From contig JAJTGZ010000004.1 in NCBI GenBank assembly GCA_021299385.1, positions 1-64,000 of the forward strand: a stretch of 64,000 nt of DNA. The letters run 5' to 3'. Under the pieces are notes generated by a model. It was not told the DNA's origin. It was given only the letters and a program-made list of their open reading frames with translations, and did not search any database. This document shows positions 24,084-33,968 of the stretch, in pieces. The position numbers and the translations under genes are program-made. Source of the DNA: Phycisphaeraceae bacterium (GTDB lineage Bacteria; Planctomycetota; Phycisphaerae; Phycisphaerales; UBA1924). Position 1 is the stretch's first letter. Each line of letters begins with the position of its first letter.

Positions 24084-25259
24084 ATGCAAGCACAAGTAAG
24101 GATCGCCGAGGGCACGGGGAGCGTGCAGTCGCAGGGCCAGTTTCGCTCTCATGCCGGGCCGCAGCCGCACCCGAAGTTTTACGGGGACAACACTTTTCAG
24201 ATCGCGTTGAACAAGCGTGCGGATGCGTACTTTGCGCGGACGGGGCTGCGCCGGCGTGATTGTGCCGGGATGTACGCCAAGACGGCGTTGCTGCTGGCGG
24301 CAACGGTTGCGGCGTATGTCGCGTTGGTCTTTTTTACCACGTCGTGGTGGGTGGGTGTGCCGCTGGCGGTGGTGCTGGGGCTGTGCATGGCGGGGATCGG
24401 GATGAACGTGCAGCACGACGGTTCGCACCAGGCGTATTCGAGCTGGGGTTGGGTGAACAAGTTGATGTCGCTGACGCTGGAGCTGATCGGGGGGAGTTCG
24501 TACATCTGGCACTACCAGCACGGGGTGCTGCACCACACGTGGGTGAATGTTGCGGGGCACGACAGTGATATTGACGTGGGGATTTTTGGGCGTTTGTCGC
24601 CGCACCAGCGTCGGCGGTCGTTCCACCGGTTTCAGCACTTGTATATGTGGCCGTTGTACGGCCTGATGGCGGTGCGTTGGCACCTGTTCGCGGACTTTTA
24701 TGACGTGATCGTCGGGAAGGTCGGGGGGCACCCGATCCCGAGGCCGAGGGGGTGGGACCTGGTGGTGTTTGTGCTCGGGAAGGTCTACTTCTTTGCCGTG
24801 GCGTTTGTGGTGCCGATGATGTTCCACCCGTGGTGGGTGGTGCTGGCGTTCTATGGGATTGTTACGGTGGTCGTCGGGGTGGTGCTCAGCGTGGTCTTCC
24901 AGCTGGCGCACGCGGTGGACTCGGCGGAGTTTGTCGTTGCCGATGAGGAGACCAACCGGATCGAGAACGCGTGGGCGATCCACCAGGCCGAGAGCACGGT
25001 GGACTTTGCACGCCAGAGCAAGATGGCGGCGTTCCTGCTGGGGGGGCTGAACTATCAGGTCGAGCACCATCTGTTCCCGCGCATCTGCCACGTGCACTTT
25101 CCCGCGCTGTCCAAGGAGGTCGAGGCGACGTGCAAGGAGTTTGGCGTGCGGTACAACGACCACGGGTCGTTCTGGCAGGGCGTGGCGTCGCACTACCGGT
25201 GGCTGCGCGAGATGGGACGGCCTGAGGTGGTGCCCAGAGGTGTGCCGGCGGCGGGGTGA
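24084..25259 (+). CDS. front-end fatty acid (acyl-lipid) desaturase
   Basis: 391 residues, integral membrane di-iron enzyme. Three histidine boxes: QHDGSH (about 111-116), QHGVLHHTWVN (about 145-155) and QVEHHLFP (about 333-340). The Q in the third box is the hallmark of front-end (delta-5/6-type) desaturases, which add a double bond between an existing one and the carboxyl end. Hydrophobic pairs lie before box 1, and between boxes 2 and 3. There is no fused cytochrome b5 domain, unlike many eukaryotic forms, so electrons come from separate ferredoxin or b5. ATG 24084 follows AAAAGAG at a plausible distance. The 212-bp gap before it has G/T-rich sequence and no supported gene. The role in planctomycetal lipid or polyunsaturated fatty acid synthesis is inference. 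Confidence 0.88.
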   Translation: MQAQVRIAEGTGSVQSQGQFRSHAGPQPHPKFYGDNTFQIALNKRADAYFARTGLRRRDCAGMYAKTALLLAATVAAYVALVFFTTSWWVGVPLAVVLGLCMAGIGMNVQHDGSHQAYSSWGWVNKLMSLTLELIGGSSYIWHYQHGVLHHTWVNVAGHDSDIDVGIFGRLSPHQRRRSFHRFQHLYMWPLYGLMAVRWHLFADFYDVIVGKVGGHPIPRPRGWDLVVFVLGKVYFFAVAFVVPMMFHPWWVVLAFYGIVTVVVGVVLSVVFQLAHAVDSAEFVVADEETNRIENAWAIHQAESTVDFARQSKMAAFLLGGLNYQVEHHLFPRICHVHFPALSKEVEATCKEFGVRYNDHGSFWQGVASHYRWLREMGRPEVVPRGVPAAG

Positions 25260-25317
25260 GGGGGTAGCGCGGACCTGCGGGCCGGCAGGATCAGGTTGGA
25301 AGACGCCCGGCCCGGAG

Positions 25318-25360
25318 GTCCGGGGTACCCAATGCCGGGGTACCCAAATCCGGGGTGTCT
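25318..25360. repeat. short direct repeats CCGGGGTACCCAA
   Basis: Near-copies of (C)CGGGGTACCC followed by AA(A)T(G)CC and a partial third CCGGGG. It lies in the 149-bp gap before the ComM-like gene; each unit contains the GGTACC palindrome. Confidence 0.6.
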
Positions 25361-25408
25361 GGATTTGGGGGTTGCGTTGGGGCGGGGTGTTTGGTATGCT
25401 TTTGGGCC

Positions 25409-27007
25409 ATGCTTGCCCGGATTCAATCTTATTTGCTGCACGGGATCGACGCGCTGCCGTGCGAGGTTGAACTCGACGTTGATGAGACGGGGATGAACAA
25501 GTCAAACGTTGTGGGTTTGCCTGACGCGGCGGTGAAGGAGTCGCTTGAGCGTGTGCAGGCGGCGTTGACGAACACCGGGTATGCCTGGCCGGGGGGAAGG
25601 GTGCTGGTGAACCTTGCGCCGGCGGACGTGAAGAAAGAAGGACCGGCGTACGACCTGCCGATTGCGCTGGGGGCGTTGGTCGCCGGGGGCGTGTTGCCGA
25701 TGGGTGCGGTGCGGACGCCTGTGCGGTCGCCTGTGGCGGCCCGGCAGGCGGGGCGTGGGGCGTTGCACGAGCCTTTGGGTGAGCCGCTGGATTTGTCGCG
25801 GTACTTGATTGCCGGGGAGCTCGCGCTCGATGGTCGGTTGCGGCCTGTCAAGGGAGTGATTGCGATGGCGGCGCTGGCGGCGTCGCGTGGGCTGGTGGGT
25901 GTGATCGTGCCGACGGCGAACGCGGCGGAGGCGGCGGTGGTGCCGGGGATTGATGCGGTGGGGTGCGCGACGGTGGCGGAGGCGGTGGGGGTGATCAAGG
26001 GGGAGCTGGCGTATGTGCCGCACGCGCCGCTGGACATCGGGGGGATGCTGCACGGTGCGGTGGCGGAGATCGACTTTGCGGACGTGCGCGGGCAGGAGGG
26101 TGTCAAGCGAGCGATCACGGTGGCGGCGGCGGGATCGCACAACCTGTTGATGCTGGGGCCCGCGGGGACGGGCAAGAGCATGATGGCCAAGGCGCTGCCG
26201 GGGATCTTGCCGCCGTTGACGCCCGAGGAGGCGATCGAGGTAACAAGGATTTACTCGGCGGCGGGGATGCTGCCGGCGGGTGTGGGGCTGGTGTGCACGC
26301 GCCCGGTGCGTACGCCGCACCACACGGCGAGCGCGGCGGCGATCATCGGCGGGGGCGTGGTGCCCAGGCCGGGGGAGGTGAGCCTGGCGCACAGGGGGGT
26401 GCTGTTTCTGGATGAGTTGCCGGAGTTTCCGCGGTTTGTGCTCGAGACGATGCGGCAGCCGTTGGAGGACCACTTTGTTACCATTGCGCGTTCGCACTCG
26501 GCGCCGAGGTTCCCGGCGAACTTCATGCTGGTGGCGGCGATGAACCCGACGCCCAAGGGGGACATGCCACGCGGGGAGATCGGCCGGCGTGCGATGGACC
26601 AGTATTTGTCGAAGTTGAGCGGGCCGTTGATCGACAGGATTGATATCCATGTCGAGGCGCCGGCGGTGCCGTTTAAGCAGCTCGGCGGTGGTGCGCCGGC
26701 GGGTACGAGCAGCGCGGCGATGCGCGAGCGTGTGCTTGGGGCGAGGGGCCGGCAGATTGATCGGCAGGGGCCGGCGATGCCAAACGCGCGCTTGCCGGGG
26801 CGGAAACTCGACGAGTTGGCCCCGATGACGGAGGCCGCACGGACGCTGGTGGGGCAGGCGCTGACGGAACTGGGGTTGAGTGCGCGGGCGTATGACAAGA
26901 TTCGGCGTGTGGCGCGGACGATTGCTGATCTGGAGGGGGCGCAGGTGCTGGACGTGCCACACGTTGCGGAGGCGATCGGGTATCGGTTGCTGGACAGGAA
27001 GATTTGA
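25409..27007 (+). CDS. comM: ComM/YifB-family AAA+ ATPase (Mg-chelatase-like), Cys-less variant
   Basis: 532 residues. N-terminal Lon-type fold domain (about 1-200) with NVVGLPDAAVKES; AAA+ core with Walker A GPAGTGKS (250-257), Walker B VLFLDELPEF (331-340), and the C-terminal Mg-chelatase-type helical domain (about 430-530: LSARAYDKIRRVARTIADLEG). ComM is a hexameric branch-migration helicase that helps integrate DNA in natural transformation. In most members the motif after Walker B reads NPCPCG and is followed by a Cys-rich zinc site; here it is NPTPKGDMPRGEIG with no Cys, so the zinc site is absent. A 30-residue Arg-rich insertion (about 100-130) separates two strands of the N-terminal domain. 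ATG 25409 matches the family N-terminus. No other competence gene is nearby. Confidence 0.88.
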   Translation: MLARIQSYLLHGIDALPCEVELDVDETGMNKSNVVGLPDAAVKESLERVQAALTNTGYAWPGGRVLVNLAPADVKKEGPAYDLPIALGALVAGGVLPMGAVRTPVRSPVAARQAGRGALHEPLGEPLDLSRYLIAGELALDGRLRPVKGVIAMAALAASRGLVGVIVPTANAAEAAVVPGIDAVGCATVAEAVGVIKGELAYVPHAPLDIGGMLHGAVAEIDFADVRGQEGVKRAITVAAAGSHNLLMLGPAGTGKSMMAKALPGILPPLTPEEAIEVTRIYSAAGMLPAGVGLVCTRPVRTPHHTASAAAIIGGGVVPRPGEVSLAHRGVLFLDELPEFPRFVLETMRQPLEDHFVTIARSHSAPRFPANFMLVAAMNPTPKGDMPRGEIGRRAMDQYLSKLSGPLIDRIDIHVEAPAVPFKQLGGGAPAGTSSAAMRERVLGARGRQIDRQGPAMPNARLPGRKLDELAPMTEAARTLVGQALTELGLSARAYDKIRRVARTIADLEGAQVLDVPHVAEAIGYRLLDRKI

Positions 27008-27054
27008 GGTTCTGGGGAGAGCTTTACTCCAGAGGCCCTGAGGGCCCAGAGGGG

Positions 27055-27105
27055 GAATTACTCAGAGGACGCAGGAGCAGGGGTTTTCAGAGAGGTTTTT
27101 TGGGG
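27055..27105. repeat. ACTCAGAG-ended dispersed repeat, copy 2
   Basis: Plus-strand counterpart of 2569-2620 (minus): ACTCAGAGGACGCAGGAGCAG followed by GGTTTTCAGAG and a T/G-rich end. It lies just after comM. Confidence 0.6.
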
Positions 27106-27146
27106 TTTGCGTTTGGGGAGATTGTTGCGGCTGGAAGCATTTGCCC

Positions 27147-27205
27147 TGGCTTTTGCTCCGCGTGCCTCCGCCAGCCTTCGCGCCCTCTGCGAACATCTTT
27201 GTTCA
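27147..27205. repeat. single arm of the CTCCGCG dispersed repeat
   Basis: GCTTTTGCTCCGCGTGCCTC ... CCTCTGCGAACATCTTTG closely matches the right arm at 21443-21492. It is immediately upstream of the Nudix gene. No matching left arm was found beside it, although the ACTCAGAG-type copy stands in the corresponding place. Confidence 0.7.
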
Positions 27206-27229
27206 GGTCCTTGGCCCATAGGATGGAGC

Positions 27230-27787
27230 ATGGCCGGGGAACCGACGATTGTTCAGACGCGGACGCTGCATTCGGGGAAGAAGTACGACTATGTCGAGTT
27301 GACGGTGCGCCCGACGCGTGGGGGGATGGATTACCGCAAGCAGATGGTTCGGCACCCTGGGGCGGTGGTGATCGTGCCGGTTTTGGATGATGGGCGTGTG
27401 GTGCTGATCGGCAACTACCGCGTTTCGGTGGCGCGGTTTGTCGTTGAGTTGCCAGCGGGGACGCTTGAGCGTGGCGAGGTGCCGGAGGTGTGCGCCAGGC
27501 GTGAGTTGATCGAGGAGGCGGGGTTCGAGGCGGGTGAGTTGGTAGGCTTGGGGTGGTTTTATACTTCGCCGGGGTTGACGGACGAGAAGATGTATGTCGT
27601 CGGTGCGCGTGGGCTGGTGCACGTTGGGCAGTCGCTGGAGGAGTATGAGGACATCGAGGTGGTGCCGACTAAGGTGGCAGAGGTGCTGCGGTGGATCGAT
27701 GAGGGGCAGATTGTCGATGCAAAGACGATCGCGGCGTTGATGCTGGGGTTTCGGAAGGGTTTTTTGCGGTTGCCGGCGGGTGTGTGA
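27230..27787 (+). CDS. Nudix hydrolase, ADP-ribose pyrophosphatase type
   Basis: 185 residues. The Nudix box is intact at about 77-99: GTLERGEVPEVCARRELIEEAGF (G, E, RE..EE.G spacing as required). The preceding RFVVELPAGTLE and the following LGWFYTSPGLTDEKMYVV (SPG and E) are typical of the ADP-ribose/ADP-sugar pyrophosphatase group (NudF-like), which splits ADP-ribose to AMP and ribose 5-phosphate. Soluble; ATG 27230 is chosen by the family N-terminus. The gene is 33 bp before the site-2 protease gene on the same strand, so the two may be cotranscribed. Confidence 0.85.
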   Translation: MAGEPTIVQTRTLHSGKKYDYVELTVRPTRGGMDYRKQMVRHPGAVVIVPVLDDGRVVLIGNYRVSVARFVVELPAGTLERGEVPEVCARRELIEEAGFEAGELVGLGWFYTSPGLTDEKMYVVGARGLVHVGQSLEEYEDIEVVPTKVAEVLRWIDEGQIVDAKTIAALMLGFRKGFLRLPAGV

Positions 27788-27820
27788 TTGGCTTGTGTGA
27801 TTGGTGTAAAGGGGTAGTGC

Positions 27821-28885
27821 ATGGGTATGTTTCGCAATCCACCGCCGCCGCCGAGATCGCCCTGGGGGGGTGGTGGGCGTGGTGGGTCGTTGTGGGGGAA
27901 GTTGTTCGCGGCGTCGGACAACCCGATGGAGTGGGCGTTGCGTGTGGGGACGTACTTTGGTATCAGCGTGCGTGTGGGGCTGTTGTACCTGGTGTGGATG
28001 GGCTTTGAGTTGGCGCGGTTTGGGAGCCAGAACGCGCTGGCGAGCGGGGTGTGGATCGTGGTGTCGCTGTTTGTGATCGTGCTGCTGCACGAGTTTGGGC
28101 ACTGCATCGCGTGCCGGCGTGTGGGCGGTGAGGCGGACAGGATTTTGATGTGGCCGCTGGGTGGGTTGGCCTTCTGCCGGCCGCCACATGACTGGTGGTC
28201 GAACTTTGTAACGACGGCCGGTGGGCCGCTGGTGAACGTGGCGCTGGTGCCGGTGCTTGGGGGTGTGCTGCTGGCGCTGGGGCAGGGTTGGGGTGTGGTG
28301 TTTTTCAACCCGTTCAGCCCGTTCGGTGTGACCTTGGACTACTCGGCATCGGGGGTCAGCCCGTGGGTGCTGTCGATGCTCTTTTGGACGTACTACACCA
28401 ACTGGCTGCTGCTGCTGTTCAACGTGCTGCTGCCGATGTTCCCGATGGACGGGGGGAGGTTGCTGCAGGCGCTGCTGTGGAAGTGGCTTGGGTATAAGCG
28501 GAGCATGGATATCTCGACGCGCGTGGGCCTGGGCGCGGCGGTGGTGCTGGGGCTGCTGGCGCTGAGCACGGGGTCGATGGTGCTGCTCGGGGTGGCGATC
28601 TTTGCGGGGTTGACGTGCTTCAACGAGCGGCGTCGGCTGGCGTTTATGGCGCAGGAGGGTTTGGAGGTTGAGTCGTGGCAGGGTGGGGGGACGGTGAACG
28701 CCGGGAACCACAAGCGCGAGGAAAAACTCCGTCGCCAGGCCGAGCGCGAGCGTGCGGCACGTGAGCAGGAGGCGGCTGAACTCGACCGCATCCTCGGCAA
28801 GATCAAGCAAGGCGGGATGGGGAGCCTGACAAAGAGGGAAGAGGTGTTCTTAAGGCGGACGCGGGAGAAGATGAGCCGGGAGTGA
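27821..28885 (+). CDS. site-2 protease (M50 family) membrane metalloprotease
   Basis: 354 residues. Zinc site HEFGH at 90-94 in a membrane helix and the second motif NVLLPMFPMDGG at 201-212, whose Asp210 is the third ligand; about six membrane segments. The C-terminal 40 residues LDRILGKIKQGGMGSLTKREEVFLRR match a small helical domain also found at the end of bacterial rhomboids and S2P proteins (DUF6576-type), preceded by a Lys/Arg/Glu coiled coil (about 290-325). No PDZ or CBS domain. It should cut single-pass membrane proteins such as anti-sigma factors. The N-terminus is Pro/Gly-rich. The target is not visible here. Confidence 0.88.
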   Translation: MGMFRNPPPPPRSPWGGGGRGGSLWGKLFAASDNPMEWALRVGTYFGISVRVGLLYLVWMGFELARFGSQNALASGVWIVVSLFVIVLLHEFGHCIACRRVGGEADRILMWPLGGLAFCRPPHDWWSNFVTTAGGPLVNVALVPVLGGVLLALGQGWGVVFFNPFSPFGVTLDYSASGVSPWVLSMLFWTYYTNWLLLLFNVLLPMFPMDGGRLLQALLWKWLGYKRSMDISTRVGLGAAVVLGLLALSTGSMVLLGVAIFAGLTCFNERRRLAFMAQEGLEVESWQGGGTVNAGNHKREEKLRRQAERERAAREQEAAELDRILGKIKQGGMGSLTKREEVFLRRTREKMSRE

Positions 28886-28985
28886 GGGGGGTTTGCCCGC
28901 TCTGCGCGCGGCTTGGGTGCGGCTTGGGCTCGCTGGGGGGTTGCGGGGGTGAATCGCTCACCTTACCGATGCGCGATGCCCGATA

Positions 28986-30584
28986 ATGTCGGCTGCATTG
29001 GAGGTCTGCGCGGTGGACTTGGCGATGTTAATCGAGGGTGTGCCGGTGCGGTCGTTGGCCGGGCCGTTGTCTGTGCGCATCACGGACCTGACGGAGGACT
29101 CGCGGACGGCGATGCCGGGGTCGCTGTTTGTAGCCAGGCGTGGTCAGAAGAGCGATGGGCACGCTTCGATCCCGGCGGCGATCGGTGCCGGGGCCGTGGC
29201 GGTGCTCTGCCAGGATGCGCAGACCCGGCTGCCCGCGGGGGCTGGCGGGGTGGCGTTGCTGCACGCGGAGAATGTTGGGTTTGCGCAGGCGGTCCTGGCC
29301 GAGCGTTTCTTTGGCTCGCCGTCGAGCAAGCTCTGCCTGTGCGGGGTGACGGGCACCAATGGCAAGACGACCGTCGCCTCGCTGGTGCATCAGCTGCTCA
29401 ACAACGCCCAGGGTGGTGCGGCCATGCGGTGCGGGTTGATTGGGACCGTGTGCATCGACGACGGGACGGAGGTCGCCCCGGCACACCTGACGACGCCGCC
29501 TGCGATGGAACTTTCGCGGACGCTGGCGCGGATGGTGGAGGCTGGCTGCCGGGCATGCGTGATGGAGTCGAGCAGCCACGCGCTGGACCAGCACCGTGTG
29601 AGCGGGCTGCGGTACCAGGTTGGTATCTATACCAACCTGTCGCACGACCACCTGGACTATCACAAGACGATGGATGCGTATGCCTCGGCGAAGGCCCGGC
29701 TGTTTTCTTTGCTGCCCGACGCGGGCGATGGTGGCGTGGCGGTGCTCAACGCGGACGATGCGTATGCGCAGCGGATGGCGCAGGATTGCCGGGCGCGGGT
29801 GGTGTGGTGTACGCAGCGGTCGGGCAACGGGCCGGCGCAGGTGCGTGGGACGACGATCAGCGCGACGCCGAGGACGACGACGATTGATGTGGCTGCGCCG
29901 TGGACGGAGCAGGAGCCTGGGGGCGTGGCGCGGATTGTGCTGCGGATTGTTGGCGAGCACAACGTGATGAACGCGTTGGAGGCGGGTACGGCGGCGTGGG
30001 CGATGGGGTTGCCCGGCGCGCAGGTGGTGGCGGGGCTTGGTGCCGTGGGTGCGCCGCCGGGGCGGTTGCAGCCGGTGGCGGGTGCTGGGGTCCCGTTTGC
30101 GGTGTATGTGGATTATGCGCACAGCGATGACTCGCTGGCGCGTGTGGGCGTAACGCTTCGGCAATCGATGCAGGGTGGTGGTGGGAGGTTGATTATCGTC
30201 TTTGGTTGCGGCGGGGACCGCGATCGTTCCAAGCGGCCGAAGATGGGGCGCGTGGCGGCGGAGCTGGGGGACGTGGTGATCGTTACCAGCGACAACCCGC
30301 GGACGGAGCAGCCCCACGCGATCATCGATGAGGTGCTGGCCGGGGTGCCCGCAGGCGAACGGGCTCGCGTGCTGGTGCAGGTGGACAGACGCTCGGCGAT
30401 CGTGTCGGCCATCGCGCAGGCGCGCAGCGGGGACGTGGTGCTCATCGCGGGCAAGGGGCATGAGGATTATCAGATTTTGCCCGACCCATCGCGCCCAGGG
30501 CAGACGGTGCGTGTGCACTTTGATGACCGTGAGGTTGCGCTGTCGGCGCTCGCGCTGGCCGGGTATGGGGGGGTGGCGGGATGA
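28986..30584 (+). CDS. murE: UDP-MurNAc-tripeptide synthetase MurE (meso-DAP type)
   Basis: 532 residues. Adds the third amino acid to UDP-MurNAc-L-Ala-D-Glu. ATP loop [10 protein letters not shown] at 120-129, [10 protein letters not shown] (metal site), [22 protein letters not shown] and the C-terminal DNPR at 436-439 (DNPRTEQP) are visible; DNPR is the marker for meso-diaminopimelate, as opposed to Lys enzymes. ATG 28986 is 17 residues before the first strand of the N-domain. It overlaps murF by 4 nt and heads a murE-murF-mraY-truB run. The 100-bp gap before it after the protease gene has no clear terminator. Confidence 0.94.
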   Translation: MSAALEVCAVDLAMLIEGVPVRSLAGPLSVRITDLTEDSRTAMPGSLFVARRGQKSDGHASIPAAIGAGAVAVLCQDAQTRLPAGAGGVALLHAENVGFAQAVLAERFFGSPSSKLCLCGVTGTNGKTTVASLVHQLLNNAQGGAAMRCGLIGTVCIDDGTEVAPAHLTTPPAMELSRTLARMVEAGCRACVMESSSHALDQHRVSGLRYQVGIYTNLSHDHLDYHKTMDAYASAKARLFSLLPDAGDGGVAVLNADDAYAQRMAQDCRARVVWCTQRSGNGPAQVRGTTISATPRTTTIDVAAPWTEQEPGGVARIVLRIVGEHNVMNALEAGTAAWAMGLPGAQVVAGLGAVGAPPGRLQPVAGAGVPFAVYVDYAHSDDSLARVGVTLRQSMQGGGGRLIIVFGCGGDRDRSKRPKMGRVAAELGDVVIVTSDNPRTEQPHAIIDEVLAGVPAGERARVLVQVDRRSAIVSAIAQARSGDVVLIAGKGHEDYQILPDPSRPGQTVRVHFDDREVALSALALAGYGGVAG

Positions 30585-32017
30585 GTTTTTGGTCGCTGGA
30601 GAATATCTGCCGGGTTGTTGGTGGGAGGTGGCTGGTTGCGCCGTCGGGGGATGTCGTGGCGCGTGGCGTGGGCACGGACACGCGTGCGCTGGTGCCCGGG
30701 TCGGTCTTTGTCGCGCTCAAGGGTTATTCGCACGACGGGCACGAGCACGCGTCGGCGGCGGCGGCTGGTGGTGCGGTGGCGTTGATCGTCAGCCGGGGTG
30801 TGGAGGTTGGTGGGCGGGTGCCTGTGATGCTGGTGGGGGATACTCGTGAGGCGCTGGGGAAGTTGGCGCGGGCCTATCGGCGGACGCTCAAGGCGAAGGT
30901 CGTGGCCGTGTGCGGGAGTAATGGGAAGACGACGACGGTTCGGCTCATCGACGCGGCGCTGCGCGGCGGGGGGCTGGTGGGGACCAGCAGCAAGAAGAGT
31001 TTCAACAACGAGATCGGTGTGCCGTTGACGATCCTCTCGGCTAAGGAGGGGGACGAGTTTTTGATCTGCGAGGTCGGCAGCAATGCGCCGGGTGAGATCG
31101 CCGCGCTTGGGGCGATCGTTATGCCCGATGTAGCGGTGATTACGAGCATTGGGCGCGAGCACCTGGCGGGGTTTGGTGATCTTGCCGGGGTCGCGCGGGA
31201 GGAGGGGAGCATCGTGCGTTGCCTGACGCCCGGCGGGTTGGCCGTGCTGCCGGCAGACTCGGGGCAGTTGCAGGGCGAGGTTGCGGGGGCCTGGGGTGAG
31301 GTTGGTGGTGGGCGTGCGGTTTGGTTTGGTCTGGGCGAGGGTGCCGGGGTGCGGGGGGTGGATATCCGGCATGAGGTGCTCGGCGACGCGATGGGCCTTG
31401 GGTTTGCGGTCGCCGGTGGGCCGGCGGTTCGGCTGGGGATGATCGGCGCGCACAACGCGTGCAACGCGCTGGCCGCGCTGGTGGTGGCGCGGGAGTTGGG
31501 CGTTGGTGATGCACAGGCCGTGGCGGGGTTGGCGGGCGCGGCGGGGCCTGAGATGCGGCTGGGTGTGTCGCGGGTCGGGCAAGTTACAGTCATCAACGAT
31601 GCGTACAACGCCAACCCCGAGAGCATGCTCGCGGCGTTGCGGACGCTTGACGCGGTGGGCCCTGGCAGGAAGGTGGCGGTGCTCGGGGACATGCTCGAAC
31701 TTGGTGGTGCCGAGGGTGCGTCGCACGCGGAGGTGCTGGCCGAGGCGCAGGCGTGCGCGGATGTGGTGCTGACGATCGGCCCGCGGTTTGCCCAGGCGTG
31801 GCAGCGTGCCGGGGGTGAAGCTGGGGTTGAGAAGAACGGGGCGGCGCACGGGTGTGCGTACCCGTCCCTCTCGGCGGGCGTGGTCGAAGCTATTGCCGGG
31901 CAGTTGCTGGGCGGGGACACGGTGCTGCTCAAAGGTTCGCGCGGGATGCGGCTGGAGGGTGTGCTGGCGGGCCTGGCAACGTGCGCGGCTGAGCCGAGCG
32001 GGGAGCGGGCACGATGA
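30581..32017 (+). CDS. murF: UDP-MurNAc-tripeptide:D-Ala-D-Ala ligase MurF
   Basis: 478 residues. ATP loop CGSNGKTTT at about 109-117, the [11 protein letters not shown] segment that marks Mur[14 protein letters not shown] (metal/nucleotide), [11 protein letters not shown] and [11 protein letters not shown] near the C-terminal domain are all in order. It joins D-Ala-D-Ala to complete the pentapeptide precursor. ATG 30581 overlaps the murE stop (ATGA) and the gene overlaps mraY by 4 nt at its own end, so translation is coupled. Length is normal. Confidence 0.95.
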   Translation: MSFWSLENICRVVGGRWLVAPSGDVVARGVGTDTRALVPGSVFVALKGYSHDGHEHASAAAAGGAVALIVSRGVEVGGRVPVMLVGDTREALGKLARAYRRTLKAKVVAVCGSNGKTTTVRLIDAALRGGGLVGTSSKKSFNNEIGVPLTILSAKEGDEFLICEVGSNAPGEIAALGAIVMPDVAVITSIGREHLAGFGDLAGVAREEGSIVRCLTPGGLAVLPADSGQLQGEVAGAWGEVGGGRAVWFGLGEGAGVRGVDIRHEVLGDAMGLGFAVAGGPAVRLGMIGAHNACNALAALVVARELGVGDAQAVAGLAGAAGPEMRLGVSRVGQVTVINDAYNANPESMLAALRTLDAVGPGRKVAVLGDMLELGGAEGASHAEVLAEAQACADVVLTIGPRFAQAWQRAGGEAGVEKNGAAHGCAYPSLSAGVVEAIAGQLLGGDTVLLKGSRGMRLEGVLAGLATCAAEPSGERAR

Positions 32018-33189
32018 TCCCGTGGCTGATGGACGCGACACGATCGTGGCAGGGCAACACCCGGTTGTACTGGGCGTTGCAGATCTTTGACCAGACGAGT
32101 TTCCGCGTGCTCGCCGCCGCGCTGCTGGCGTTTGCGATTGTGATCCTGGCCGGGAGGCCGGTGATCGGGTGGTTGCGGCGGAAAAAGATCGGCGACGCGG
32201 GGCTGAGCGACTCGGCGGCGCTGGCCGTGGCCGCGCGGAGCAAGGGGAACACGCCGACGATGGGTGGGATATTGATCGTCGGCGCGATCGTCTTTAGCAC
32301 GCTCTTGCTCGGGGACCTGAGCAACTTTTATCTGCAGCTCGGGGTGGTTGTTACGCTGTGGCTTGCCGTGCTTGGCGGGTTTGACGACTGGCTCAAACTC
32401 ACCGCGGCGAGCCGAAAGACTGGCTCTCGGCAGGGTCTGTACTCGTGGGAGAAACTTGTCTTCCAGCTCGGGCTGGGGCTGCTCATCGGCGTCTTTGCCT
32501 ACGCGCACGGGTTGCCCGAGGGGGACGCGACGAGCCTGAGCCACGTGCTGACGCTGCCGTTCCAGAAGACCTACGAGCCTGGGACCGGAGCGGTGTCGGC
32601 GGGGCTGGTCTACCTGCCCAAGAGCCTGTACATTGTCATGTCGATCTTGATGATCGCCGGGATGAGCAACGCGGCGAACATCAGCGACGGGATGGACGGT
32701 CTGTGCGCGGGGATATCGGTGGCCGTGGGCATCGGGCTGGTGGTGCTCATCACGATCGCGGGTTGGCAGCAGGCGGCGCAGTCGCTGCTGGTGCCGTATG
32801 TTGTGCAGTCCGGTGAGCTGGCGGTGCTGGCCGGCGCGCTGGTCGGCGCGTGCCTTGGGTTTTTGTGGTACAACTGCGCCCCGGCGTCGGTCTTCATGGG
32901 GGACACAGGGTCGCTGGCGCTGGGCGGGACGATCGGCTACCTGGCGTTGATCGTCCGCCAGGAGGTGCTGGTGCTGGTCATGTGCATGGTGTTTTTGTTC
33001 GAGATCTTCAGCGTGGTGCTGCAGGTGGGGTACTTCAAGAGCACCGGGGGCAAGCGCATCTTCAAGTGCGCTCCCTACCACCACCACCTGCACCTGTCGG
33101 GGTGGACCGAGCAGCAGGTGGTGGCAAGGTTCTGGATCATCAGTATATTGCTGGTGGTGGTGGCGCTGGCTTCGATCAAGGTGCGGTGA
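32014..33189 (+). CDS. mraY: phospho-MurNAc-pentapeptide translocase MraY
   Basis: 391 residues with ten membrane segments. It moves phospho-MurNAc-pentapeptide from UDP to undecaprenyl phosphate, giving lipid I. Signature pieces: [33 protein letters not shown] (Asp pair for Mg), [31 protein letters not shown] and [16 protein letters not shown] (HHH). Loops are of normal size except for a longer extracytoplasmic loop around residues 175-200. It overlaps murF by 4 nt. MurD, which usually follows, is missing here: truB is next. Confidence 0.95.
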   Translation: MIPWLMDATRSWQGNTRLYWALQIFDQTSFRVLAAALLAFAIVILAGRPVIGWLRRKKIGDAGLSDSAALAVAARSKGNTPTMGGILIVGAIVFSTLLLGDLSNFYLQLGVVVTLWLAVLGGFDDWLKLTAASRKTGSRQGLYSWEKLVFQLGLGLLIGVFAYAHGLPEGDATSLSHVLTLPFQKTYEPGTGAVSAGLVYLPKSLYIVMSILMIAGMSNAANISDGMDGLCAGISVAVGIGLVVLITIAGWQQAAQSLLVPYVVQSGELAVLAGALVGACLGFLWYNCAPASVFMGDTGSLALGGTIGYLALIVRQEVLVLVMCMVFLFEIFSVVLQVGYFKSTGGKRIFKCAPYHHHLHLSGWTEQQVVARFWIISILLVVVALASIKVR

Positions 33190-33199
33190 GATGGGAGTA

Positions 33200-33220
33200 G
33201 GTCGGTTCTCCGAACCGACC
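33200..33220. repeat. GGTCGG palindrome, copy 1
   Basis: Perfect inverted repeat GGTCGGTTC-TCC-GAACCGACC, preceded by GTA. A variant in opposite orientation lies at 58568-58588. It sits between mraY and truB. Confidence 0.85.
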
Positions 33221-33250
33221 GGCCGGCGGCGGCCCACTACCCTCCCGTGC

Positions 33251-33961
33251 ATGACGGCCGCCGCCACTTCACCATCGGGCCTCTTGGTCATCGACAAGCC
33301 CCTCGGGCGGACGTCGATGGATGTCTGCAGGGTTGTCCGTCGCCGGCTGGTGGCCGGGGGCGCGCCCAAACGTGTGAAGGTGGGCCATGGGGGGACGCTG
33401 GACCCGCTGGCGACGGGCGTGCTCGTTGTCCTCGTCGGCAAAGCGACGCGGCTGTGCGAGCAGGTGATGCAGGGGCAGAAGGTCTACCACACTCACATCG
33501 ACCTCTCTGCGTTCTCGACGACCGATGACAACGAGGGGGAAAAAACCGCCGTCGGCGTCCTGCACCCCCCGGCCCTGGCAGATATCCGTGCCGGGCTTGA
33601 GAAACTCACGGGGGATATCCAGCAGACCCCGCCGGTCTACTCGGCGGTGAAGGTGGGTGGCCGGCGTGCGTATGCGCTCGCGCGCGGTGGTCAGGCCGTT
33701 CGGCTGGGGCCGAGGCACGTGCGCGTGGATTCCATCGAGATCGCAAGTTACGAGTGGCCGAGGTTGGAGATTGTCGTTACCAGCGGCAAGGGTGTGTATA
33801 TCCGCTCCATTGCGCGCGATCTTGGGAGGTTGCTGGGCACGGGTGGTTACTTAACAGGGCTTCGGCGGACGCGCATCGGTCTGTGGGATATCCAGGAAAG
33901 TAGACAACTGGCGGGCTTGCCCGAGCAGATGGGCCAGGGTGATCTGCAGGCGGTGGGCTGA
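33251..33961 (+). CDS. truB: tRNA pseudouridine(55) synthase TruB
   Basis: 236 residues. Makes pseudouridine 55 in the T loop of tRNAs. The catalytic motif GHGGTLDPLATGVL (nucleophile Asp, about residue 47) and LLVIDKPLGRTSMDV at the start, TGDIQQTPPVYSAVKVGGRRAY, and SGKGVYIRSIARDLG are conserved. The C-terminal PUA domain of E. coli TruB is absent, so this is the short form. ATG 33251 is chosen by the family start; the palindrome lies before it. The stop is 7 nt from the stop of the convergent DUF4230 gene, leaving no room for a terminator. Confidence 0.93.
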   Translation: MTAAATSPSGLLVIDKPLGRTSMDVCRVVRRRLVAGGAPKRVKVGHGGTLDPLATGVLVVLVGKATRLCEQVMQGQKVYHTHIDLSAFSTTDDNEGEKTAVGVLHPPALADIRAGLEKLTGDIQQTPPVYSAVKVGGRRAYALARGGQAVRLGPRHVRVDSIEIASYEWPRLEIVVTSGKGVYIRSIARDLGRLLGTGGYLTGLRRTRIGLWDIQESRQLAGLPEQMGQGDLQAVG

Positions 33962-33968
33962 GTTTGCT

